Source: Actinomadura terrae (GTDB lineage Bacteria > Actinomycetota > Actinomycetes > Streptosporangiales > Streptosporangiaceae). From it: 64,000 bases of DNA. This document shows, in pieces, positions 16,400-24,600 of the stretch. Position 1 is the first letter of the stretch. Every line of letters begins with the position of its first letter. The notes beneath the pieces were generated by a model, which saw nothing but the letters and a program-made list of their open reading frames with translations, was not told the DNA's origin and did not search any database. The stretch covers positions 186,001 to 250,000 of the forward strand of contig NZ_JAICDG010000003.1 in the NCBI RefSeq assembly GCF_022751215.1, read 5' to 3'. A program made the position numbers and the translations under genes.

Positions 16400-17413
16400 T
16401 TGAGCTACAAGGCCGAGTACATCTGGATCGACGGCACCGAGCCCACCGCCCGGCTGCGGTCCAAGACGCGGATCCTGGCCGACGGCGCCGACCTGCCCGA
16501 CTGGGGGTTCGACGGTTCCAGCACCAACCAGGCGCCCGGCGACAACTCCGACTGCGTGCTCAAGCCGGTCTTCTCCTGTCCCGACCCGATCCGGGGCGGT
16601 GACCACAAGCTCGTCCTGTGCGAGGTCTTCCTCGTGGACGGGACGCCCCACCCGACCAACACGCGGGCCCTGCTGCGCCCGGTCGCCGAGCAGTACGCGG
16701 CGCAGGACTCCTGGTACGGCATCGAGCAGGAGTACACGTTCTACAAGGACGGGCGCCCGCTGGGCTTCCCCGAGCGCGGCTACCCGGCCCCGCAGGGCTT
16801 CTACTACTGCGGCGTCGGCTCCGACGAGGTCTTCGGGCGGGACATCGTCGAGGCGCACCTGGACGCGTGCATCGACGCGGGCCTGAAGATCTCCGGCATC
16901 AACGCCGAGGTCATGCCCGGGCAGTGGGAGTTCCAGATCGGCCCGGCCGGGCCCCTGGAGGTCGGCGACCACCTGTGGATCGCCCGGTGGCTGCTCTACC
17001 GCATCGCTGAGGACCACGACGTCGCGGCCACCCTCGACCCCAAGCCGGTCGAGGGCGACTGGAACGGCGCGGGCGCGCACACCAACTTCTCCACCAAGGC
17101 CATGCGCGAGGGCTACGACGCCATCATCACCGCGTGCGAGGCGCTCGCGGAGAAGGCGCAGGAGCACCTGGCCGGGTACGGCGCCGACATCGAGCGGCGG
17201 CTGACCGGCATGCACGAGACCGCCGCCTGGAGCGAGTTCAGCTACGGCGTGTCGGACCGGGGCGCGTCCGTCCGCATCCCGTGGCAGGTCGAGGCGGAGA
17301 AGAAGGGCTACATCGAGGACCGGCGTCCGAACGCCAACGTCGACCCGTACGTGGTGGCCCGCCTGATCACGGGCACCTGCTGCGCGGCGCTGGAGCGCGC
17401 CGGGCAGGTCTGA
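16400..17413 (+). CDS. glnII: Glutamine synthetase type II (GlnII)
   Basis: 337 residues. It catalyses ATP-dependent glutamine formation from glutamate and ammonium in the cytoplasm. The protein is the short eukaryote-like GSII: SYKAEYIWIDG at the N-terminus, DWGFDGSSTNQA, the metal/glutamate site GIEQEYTF, INAEVMPGQWEFQIGP, and ATP-site text DPKPVEGDWNGAGAHTN. The frame is open upstream to 16265, but the start is placed at TTG 16400. It has GGAGGG 7 bases before it, and the resulting N-terminus matches other GlnII proteins exactly, whereas the upstream extension is low-complexity Ala/Pro. The upstream region contains GTTTTACATGCCGTTCACAT, which weakly resembles a GlnR site. GSII is usually an auxiliary enzyme beside the GlnA type. 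Confidence 0.95.
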   Translation: MSYKAEYIWIDGTEPTARLRSKTRILADGADLPDWGFDGSSTNQAPGDNSDCVLKPVFSCPDPIRGGDHKLVLCEVFLVDGTPHPTNTRALLRPVAEQYAAQDSWYGIEQEYTFYKDGRPLGFPERGYPAPQGFYYCGVGSDEVFGRDIVEAHLDACIDAGLKISGINAEVMPGQWEFQIGPAGPLEVGDHLWIARWLLYRIAEDHDVAATLDPKPVEGDWNGAGAHTNFSTKAMREGYDAIITACEALAEKAQEHLAGYGADIERRLTGMHETAAWSEFSYGVSDRGASVRIPWQVEAEKKGYIEDRRPNANVDPYVVARLITGTCCAALERAGQV

Positions 17414-17444
17414 GCAGACCCCGCCGGGAGGCGGGTTCCGGAGG

Positions 17445-17477
17445 ATCCCGAGGGCCGCGCCCTCGGGATTCTCCCTT
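17445..17477 (+). terminator. Intrinsic terminator after glnII
   Basis: Perfect 11-base stem ATCCCGAGGGC (17445-17455) and GCCCTCGGGAT (17459-17469) with a CGC loop, followed by the pyrimidine-rich tail TCTCCCTTTTCC. It lies 32 bases after the glnII stop. Confidence 0.8.
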
Positions 17478-17575
17478 TTCCGGACGTGGCCAAGGGGAGG
17501 CAAATTGTTCGGGTTGGGGGAGTTCCACCGATCGGTGCCGGGTAGCACCTACTCGTTCGCACCGGGGGAGGGGAC

Positions 17576-18223
17576 ATGCCCGATTCGCCATTCGGGCGGT
17601 ACTCCGGCGGCCTGCCCGGCAGGCACGCCGGCCGCCCTGCGCCACGGCCCTTCGAGCGCTCGTTCCGGTGTCCCTCCGCGGCGCGGCGGCGCCCGGCGGA
17701 GGCGCCGGCGAGACGGTACCAGGACTTCGTCGCCCTGCACGAGGAGATCTCCGCCGGGTCCGACCCGGCGCTGCGCCCGCTGTGGTGGACGGGGCTGGCC
17801 TGCGCGATGCTCACGGCCGGCCTCGCCTTCGTCGTCGTGCTGGGGGTGCGCGGCATGCTGGACGTGCGGGTCCCGGTGTTCGCCGGGCCGCACACCGGCA
17901 CGGCCGCCGCGGCGACCAGCTACGCGCTGTGCGCGATGGCGGGGACGATCCAGGCGACCGCGCTGATGCACCTGCTGCTGGCGACGGCGGCGCGCCCGGT
18001 CCGGGCGTTCGCCTGGATCGGCGGCGCCGGCGTCCTCGTCGTCGCGGCGCTGCCGCTGCTCCCGCAGGCGCCGCCGGACGCGGCGCTCGTCACGGCCGGG
18101 CTCAACCTGGCGGGCGGGGCCGCGGTGGTCGCGCTGCTGGCGGCGGTGGTGGCCGCGTCGCTGGGAGACGCGGCCCGCGCCGCGCGCCGCCCGCGCCGCC
18201 GCTTCCGGCACGGCGAACTCTGA
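17576..18223 (+). CDS. Four-TM membrane protein (DUF6069-like)
   Basis: 215 residues from ATG 17576, with GGGGGAGGGG directly upstream as ribosome site. The first 50 residues are basic and disordered. Four hydrophobic segments follow at about 70-92, 107-135, 140-160 and 170-192. The arrangement of four TMs, with the second and third pair joined by short loops, is like DUF6069 proteins, but the family call is tentative. Function unknown. It converges on the hypothetical gene at 18236. Confidence 0.65.
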   Translation: MPDSPFGRYSGGLPGRHAGRPAPRPFERSFRCPSAARRRPAEAPARRYQDFVALHEEISAGSDPALRPLWWTGLACAMLTAGLAFVVVLGVRGMLDVRVPVFAGPHTGTAAAATSYALCAMAGTIQATALMHLLLATAARPVRAFAWIGGAGVLVVAALPLLPQAPPDAALVTAGLNLAGGAAVVALLAAVVAASLGDAARAARRPRRRFRHGEL

Positions 18224-18235
18224 CTGCGCCGGTGG

Positions 18236-19066
18236 TCAGGCGCGGCCCACGGTGATCGTCAGGGGGTCGGGGGCGGTGCTGGAGACCACGCGGACGTGCC
18301 GGAGCCGCCGCCGCACCTGGACGTCGACGGGCGCGCCGGGCGCCATCACCCGCAGCTCGCGGTGCAGGCCGGAGAAGCCGAGGCAGAGCGTGACGTCCCA
18401 GGTGCCGCGCGGCAGCGGGTCGTCGATGAACGCGCGTGTCACCGGGACCCTGGCCGTGTAGCCGAGGCCGCTCGCGAGCTCCTCCAGCATCGCGATGACC
18501 TGGTAGGACTGGCGGGTGCGGCGCTCCAGCAGGTTCAGCGTGCCGGAGATCGGCGCGGTGATCCGCCGGAGGTCGAGGTGGCCGGTGACCGAGACCTCCT
18601 CGTCCCGCTCGTCCCAGGCCAGCCGGTCGGCGGGGGCGGACCCGGCGGCGTGCGGGCGGCCGCCGACGTCGATCGCGAGCCCGCCCCGGAAGCCGAAGTA
18701 GGCGACGACCGTGGTGGGGCCGGGCAGGAACCGGCGCTGCGGCGAGGTGTCGATGCCGGACGCGTGGTCGCGGCCGAGCGGCAGGACGACGTTCTCCGTC
18801 GGCCGGCCGATCGCGACGTCCACGTCCCACAGGCCGCCGGGCAGCGGGTACCCGCCCTCGAAGGACGCGACGTCCAGCATCGCCGCGAAGCCGACCGCGC
18901 CGTCCCGCACCGCGACGGACGCCGGGACCCGCAGCACGCAGCCGCCGTCGCGCTCGCGCAGCAGCAGCTCGATCTCGGGGACCGGCGCGGCGCCCCGCTC
19001 GATCTGGCCGGCGATTCTCAGGCACGACCCCGCCCAGCGGAGTTCCGTCAGGCATGGATCTGGCAT
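18236..19066 (-). CDS. Hypothetical beta-rich protein with two related halves
   Basis: 276 residues, cytoplasmic by lack of a signal. The sequence is rich in predicted beta strands and shows an internal repeat. The text GGYPLPGGLWDVDVAI (first half) and DDPLPRGTWDVTLCLGF (second half) are equivalent, suggesting two Ig-like domains. Similar double domains occur as accessory parts of actinobacterial glycosyl- or glycerophosphotransferases, which is a loose recollection. No catalytic motif is seen. It is transcribed in the same direction as the USP gene. Confidence 0.55.
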   Translation of the reverse strand: MPDPCLTELRWAGSCLRIAGQIERGAAPVPEIELLLRERDGGCVLRVPASVAVRDGAVGFAAMLDVASFEGGYPLPGGLWDVDVAIGRPTENVVLPLGRDHASGIDTSPQRRFLPGPTTVVAYFGFRGGLAIDVGGRPHAAGSAPADRLAWDERDEEVSVTGHLDLRRITAPISGTLNLLERRTRQSYQVIAMLEELASGLGYTARVPVTRAFIDDPLPRGTWDVTLCLGFSGLHRELRVMAPGAPVDVQVRRRLRHVRVVSSTAPDPLTITVGRA

Positions 19067-19151
19067 CGCGACCCCTCCGCGCTCTCATCCCCGAGCCGGC
19101 TTCTCCTGGTCGGTTACCTTTCCACTGCGCGGCCGGGCCAACCGGGCCCGG

Positions 19152-19604
19152 TCAGGGGACGACGGTGACCGGCCAGCGCCCCGACCGGACGAGCCGGACG
19201 GCGACCGAGCCGATCAGCCGGTGCCCGGCCTGCGCGGACGCGCCGACCACGACGGCGTCGGCGCGGGTCTCGTCGGCGACGCGGGCGAGGACGGTGTACG
19301 GGTCGCCCTGCTCGGTGACCAGCTCGTAGGGGACGGGGGTGCTCGCGGCGGCCCGCTCCAGCTCGCCGCGCAGGTAGGCGGTCGTCTCGTCGGCGGTCTC
19401 GCGCAGCACGGCGGCGCCGCCGGGGGTGAGCGTGCTCAGCGCGGCGGTCGGGGTCACCTGGACGATCACCAGCCGGCCGCCGCCGCGCCGGGCGAGGCCC
19501 CAGGCGTAGGCGCCCGCGCGCAGGGAGGTGTCCGACCCGTCCACCCCGACGACGATCACCTTGGGGCCGTCGACGCCGTATTCGAACGGGCTCTCGTCGC
19601 TCAT
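19152..19604 (-). CDS. Universal stress protein (UspA family)
   Basis: 150 residues, a single USP domain. The N-terminal strand VIVVGVDGSDTSLRA carries the conserved Asp. The C-terminal ATP-binding signature is present as VVGASAQAGHRLIGSVAVRLVR, following the G-2x-G-9x-G(S/T) pattern, so this is an ATP-binding type. Such proteins support survival under hypoxia and other stress. It lies 25 bases downstream of the RelA/SpoT homologue on the same strand, so cotranscription in a stress operon is likely. Confidence 0.9.
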   Translation of the reverse strand: MSDESPFEYGVDGPKVIVVGVDGSDTSLRAGAYAWGLARRGGGRLVIVQVTPTAALSTLTPGGAAVLRETADETTAYLRGELERAAASTPVPYELVTEQGDPYTVLARVADETRADAVVVGASAQAGHRLIGSVAVRLVRSGRWPVTVVP

Positions 19605-19629
19605 GCGGCCCAGCGTAGTGGGGCGGCGA

Positions 19630-21396
19630 TCACGGGCGGGCGAAGCGGGCGAGCAGGTCGTCCAGGCGCAGCGCGCCGGTGCCGAGCGCGCCGTACATGG
19701 CGTCGGTCTCGGGGTAGCCGAGCGATCGGGCGACGGCGAGGGACTCCCCGCGCGCCTCGGCGGCGAGCAGGTCGACGTGCCGCCCGGCCAGGGCCTGGAC
19801 GAGCCGCCGCCGCCCGGCCTCGGCGGCCTCCTCGGCCCGCCGCCTGGCCAGCCCGAGCCGGATGTGGACGCGGGCGGACACGGTGGCGGCGAGGTCGAGC
19901 CAGTCCTCGGACGGGGCGGCGGACGGGTCGGTGAGGATCTCGACGACGTTGCCGCTGCGGATCTGCACCGACAGCGGGGCGAGCCGCCCGTTGACGACGG
20001 CGCCGATGCAGCGGTCGCCGACGGCGGCGCCCTGGGCGTAGGCGAAGTCGAGCGCGGTCGCCCCGGCGGGCAGCGCGACGGCCTCGCCCCGCGCGGTGAG
20101 CGCGGCGACGTTCCCGGCGGCGAGGTCGGCGGCGAGGTCGGCGCGCAGGCCGTCCAGGAACGCGGCGGACGTGGCGCCCGACTGCCAGGCGAGCAGGCGG
20201 CTGAGCCAGACCAGGTCGCGGCGGCCCGCGACGGCGGTGGCGGTGCCGCCGGACGCGCCGCCCGCCGCGTCGCGGACGTGCGCGACGATGCCGTACTCGG
20301 CCACCGGGTGCATGGCGCGGCTGCGGACGATCACCTCGAACGGGTCGCCGGCGGGGCTGATCACCCGCGTGTGCAGCGACCGGTACATGTTGTCCTTGGG
20401 CGTGGCGATGTAGTCGCGGACCTGCCCGGCGACCGGGTGCAGCACCGCGTGGACCGCGCCGAGCGCGACGTAGCAGTCGCGGTCGGAGCCGTCCACGAGC
20501 AGCAGCAGCCGGGCCGCCTCGCAGGGCCGCAGCCCGGCGAGCTCGCCGCCGAAGGACTGGTGCACCGCGTACAGGTGCGACGGCCTGACCCGCAGCGCCG
20601 CCCGCAGGCCGTGCTCGGCCAGCGACCGGCGGACCCGGCGCACGGCCGGGCCGAACGCGCCCCCGGCGTCGCGGAGCGCGGCGCGGACGGCGTGCTCGGT
20701 GGCGGCGTGCGCGTCGGGGGAGCGGGCGGCGAAGGCGAGGTCGTCCATCTCGCGCTTGAGGACGTAGATGCCGAGCCGCTCCGCGAACGGGACGAGCAGC
20801 TCGTGCGACGCCTTGGCATACCGGGCGCGCTTGTGCTCGGGCTGGTAGCGCAGCGTCCGCAGGTTGTGCAGCCGGTCCGCGAGCTTGATCACCAGGACCC
20901 GCAGGTCGGCGGCGGCCGACAGCACGATCTTGCGGAACGTCTCGGCCTCGGCGCGCTCGCCCCAGCGCTCGCCGTCGAGCTTGGTCACCCCGTCGACCAG
21001 CACGGCGATCTCCTCGCCGAACCCGGCGCGGACCTCGCCGATCGTGTACGGGGTGTCCTCGACGGTGTCGTGCAGGAGCGCGGCGACGAGCGTGGCGGTG
21101 TCCATGCCCATCCCGGCGAGGATCATCGCGACGGCGAGCGGGTGGGTGATGTAGGGGGCGCCGGAGCGGCGGAGCTGCCCCCGGTGGAGCCGTTCGGCGA
21201 CGGCGTACCCGCGCAGCAGCTCGGTCTGGTCGGCGCCGGGATGGGCGGCGTGGTGCGCCGAGAGCAGCGGGGCGAGGGCCGCGCGCAGCGGCCCGTCCCG
21301 GGTGGCCGCGCCTCGGCGGCGTAACGGCAACCGGAACCTGCCCGGGGTAGCCGTCGTGATCCCGGGTGTGCTGTTCGTCGGATCGAGGGTAGCCAT
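19630..21396 (-). CDS. RelA/SpoT homologue: intact (p)ppGpp hydrolase, degenerate synthetase
   Basis: 588 residues from ATG 21396 (AGGA 10 bases upstream; a GTG two codons earlier is possible). The HD hydrolase domain is intact: GAPYITHP, ALLHDTVEDT (HD about 109-110) and IKLADRLHNLRTL. The synthetase part keeps DYIATPKDNMYRSLHT and the Glu of FEVIVRS. It lacks the catalytic Asp of the usual YDLxAVR motif (here RPCEAAR) and the basic ATP-binding residues of RxKHxYSIYxKM (here RPSHLYAVHQSF). A TGS domain follows (about 440-500), and there is no C-terminal ACT domain, making it shorter than Rel (about 750-850). It is probably a hydrolase-biased second RSH. Confidence 0.85.
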   Translation of the reverse strand: MATLDPTNSTPGITTATPGRFRLPLRRRGAATRDGPLRAALAPLLSAHHAAHPGADQTELLRGYAVAERLHRGQLRRSGAPYITHPLAVAMILAGMGMDTATLVAALLHDTVEDTPYTIGEVRAGFGEEIAVLVDGVTKLDGERWGERAEAETFRKIVLSAAADLRVLVIKLADRLHNLRTLRYQPEHKRARYAKASHELLVPFAERLGIYVLKREMDDLAFAARSPDAHAATEHAVRAALRDAGGAFGPAVRRVRRSLAEHGLRAALRVRPSHLYAVHQSFGGELAGLRPCEAARLLLLVDGSDRDCYVALGAVHAVLHPVAGQVRDYIATPKDNMYRSLHTRVISPAGDPFEVIVRSRAMHPVAEYGIVAHVRDAAGGASGGTATAVAGRRDLVWLSRLLAWQSGATSAAFLDGLRADLAADLAAGNVAALTARGEAVALPAGATALDFAYAQGAAVGDRCIGAVVNGRLAPLSVQIRSGNVVEILTDPSAAPSEDWLDLAATVSARVHIRLGLARRRAEEAAEAGRRRLVQALAGRHVDLLAAEARGESLAVARSLGYPETDAMYGALGTGALRLDDLLARFARP

Positions 21397-21672
21397 ACGC
21401 ACCCGTCCTGAACCGCCTGGGCCCCGGCGCGCGAATGCTCCGGGGTGTATCCGACATTATGCGTGACGACTCCGTCGCGGTGCGCGACCGGCACGGGTTT
21501 TGTCCAGGCCAAGGGAACTCCCAAACTCCTTTGCGGTGCCGTTCCACCCGCGTTCCCGGGTGTGTCGCCCCGCGATCACGATGTCACCGACCGTAGTGTG
21601 GCGCACCGTCGAACCAGGGTTTCAAGCCGCGCCGCCGGGGTTCGGGCCGCGCGGGACGTCGGGGGGCAGCGC
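21397..21672. promoter_or_regulatory. Divergent intergenic region between the RSH gene and the megasynthase operon
   Basis: 276 bases that must hold the promoters of both transcripts. The plus frame is open through most of it, back to 21445, so the megasynthase could start earlier, for example at GTG 21598. Codon bias becomes convincing only after about 21670. No repeat or operator stands out. Confidence 0.35.
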
Positions 21673-24600
21673 ATGGCGGCGGACACGGGCGGGGCCCGGG
21701 ACGGGGCCGGGGCCCGGGACGGGGCGGAGCGGCGCGAGCCGGGTCCGGGTCGCCGCCCGGACGGCCGCCGCGCGCCCGAGATCATCGGCGTCTCCCCGTT
21801 CGGCCGTCCCGCGTCCCGGCTGGCCGTGGCGGTCGCGCGGGCGGGCGGGCTCGGCGTGCTGGACCTCGGCACGGGCCGCGCGGCGGCGCTCGCCGCGCTC
21901 GCCGACGTGCGCCGCTGGTGGACGGGGCCGTTCGGCGTCCGCGTCCCGGCGGGCTGCGAGGTCCGCCCGGCCGAGCTGCCGGACACGGTCGAGGCCGTGC
22001 TGGTCGACGCGCCCGCCCTGATCCGCGACGACTCGCTGGACGTCGCCGGGTTCGCCCGGGGCAGGCGGCTGCTGATCGAGGTCGTCGCCCCGGAGGAGGC
22101 CGCCGCCGCGCTGCCCGTCGCCCAGGGCCTCACCGGAACCGGCGGGACGGGTCTGATCGCGCGCGGCCGCGAGGCGGGCGGCCGGGTCGGCGAGCTGACG
22201 ACGTTCGTGCTGCTCCAGTGCCTCGCCGCCGATCCCGCCGCGGACGTCCCGGTGTACGCGGCGGGCGGGATCGGCCCGCACACGGCCGGGGCGGCGGTAG
22301 CGGGCGGAGCGGCGGGGGTCGTGCTGGACGCGCAGCTCGCGCTCGTCCGGGAGATGGACCTGCCCGCGCCCGTCGTCGCCGCGCTCACGGCGATGGACGG
22401 CGGCGACACGGTGGTCGTCGACGACCACCGCGTGTACGTGCGCCCCGGCCTGCCGGGCGAGGACGGCCTGCTGCACGTCGGGCAGGACGGCCCGCTCGCC
22501 GCGTCCCTCGCCGCGCGGTACAAGACCGCCGGGGGAGTGGTCCAGGCCGTCCGGAACGCGATCACCGAGCACATCGCCGCCGCCGTGCGGGCCGCGCCGC
22601 TCGCGCCCCGGTCGGCGGCCGCGCTGCCGGTCGCGCAGGCACCGATGACGCAGGTCAGCGACAGCCCCGAGTTCGCGGAGGCCGTCGCGCGCGCGGGCGG
22701 GCTGCCGTTCCTCGCGTCCGCGCCCAAGGACGGCGACCGGATGCGCGAGCTGCTCGCCGAGACCGCCGACCGGCTCGGGACGCGCCCGTGGGGCGTGGGC
22801 GTGCTCGCGTCCGCGCCGCGCGAGGTCCGCGAGGCGCAGCTCGCGGCGGTCCGCGCGGCGGCACCGCCGTTCGCGGTGGTCGCGGGCTGCGGTCCGGCGG
22901 AGGTGGAACCGTTGGAGGAGGTGGGGGTCAGCACGTTCCTGCACGTCCCGTCGCCGGGACTGCTGGAGCGATACCTGGCCGAGGGCGCCCGCCGGTTCGT
23001 CTTCGAGGGGCTGGAGTGCGGCGGCCGGGCCGGCCCGCGCGCGAGCTTCCCGCTCTGGGACGCGCAGGTCGAGCGGCTCATGGGGTTCGGCGGCGACGCG
23101 TCGGAGCTGTCGCTGATGTTCGCGGGCGGCGTCCACGACGTGCGGTCCGCCGCGATGGTCGCGGCGCTGGCGGGGCCGCTGGCCGCGCGGGGCGCCGAGA
23201 TCCGCGTGCTGATGGGCACCGCGTACCTGTTCACGCCCGAGGCGGTCGAGGCGGGTGCGATCCTGCCCGGCTACCAGGAGGTCGCCGTCGAGTGCGGCGG
23301 GACGGCGCTGCTGGAGACCTCCCCCGGGAACGCGACCCGCTGCGCCCGCACCCCCTACGTCATCGCGTTCGAGGAGGCCCGCCGCGAGCTGACGGCGGTG
23401 GGGATGCCGAAGCGGGAGGTGTGGCGGCGGCTGGAGGAGCTGAACCTCGGCCGGCTCCGCGTCGCCGCCAAGGGGCTGCGCCGCCGCCCGTCGCTGCCCG
23501 ACCCGCAGCCGGTCGAGGCCGCCGAGCAGCGCGCCGAGGGCCTGTTCCTGATGGGCCAGGTCGCGGCGCTGCGCTCGGCCGCCGTCCCGGTCGCGGACCT
23601 GCACGCCGAGGTCACCGAGGGCGCGACCGCGCTGCTGGCCGCCCGCGCCGCCGACCTCGGGATCTCGGCCCGCCCCGGGCCGGTCCCGGCGCGGCCCGCC
23701 GACATCGCGATCGTCGGGATGGCCTGCGTGTTCCCCGGCGCGCCCGACGCGGCCGCGTACTGGGCGAACATCGTCGGCGGCGTCGACTCGGTCACCGAGG
23801 TCCCCGCCGGACGCTGGGACCCGGAGCTGTACTTCGGCCCCGCCGAGGACGGCCGGACCCCGTCCCGGTGGGGCGGGTTCATCCCGGACGTCCCCTTCGA
23901 CGCCCGCGCGTACGGGATCGCGCCGGACGCGCTCGGCAGCGTCGAGCCCGTCCAGCTGCTCGCTCTGGAGATCGCGTCCCGCGCGCTGCGGGACGCCGGG
24001 TACGCCGACCGCCCGTTCGACCGGTCCCGGGCGTCGGTGTACTTCGGCGCCGAGAGCGGGGGCGACCTCGCCGCCGCCTACGGCATCCGCGCGACGCTCC
24101 CGTCCTACCTGGGGGAGGTCCCGCCCGGCCTGGACGAGCAGCTCCCGCGCCCGACTGAGGACTCCCTGCCCGGCGTGCTCACCAACGTGATCGCCGGACG
24201 GATCGCCGACCGGCTCGACCTCGGCGGCGCGCACTACACCGTCGCCGCCGCCTGCGCCGCGTCGCTGGCCGCGCTCGACGCCGCCTGCAAGGACCTCGCG
24301 GCGGGCGGCAGCGACCTGGTGTTGTGCGGCGGCGCCGACCTGCGCACCGGCATCCGCGACTACCTGCTGTTCGCGTCCGCCCGGGCGCTGTCGCCGTCGG
24401 GGCGCTGCGCGGCGTTCGACGCGTCCGCCGACGGGATCGCGCTCGGCGAGGGCGTCGCGTGCGTCGCGCTGAAGCGCCTCGCCGACGCCGAACGCGACGG
24501 CGACCGGGTCTACGCGGTGATCAGGGCGGTCGCCGGGGCGGGCGACGGATGCTCGCCCGGCCTCGCCGCGCCCCGCGCGCGGGGGCAGCGGCGCGCGCTG

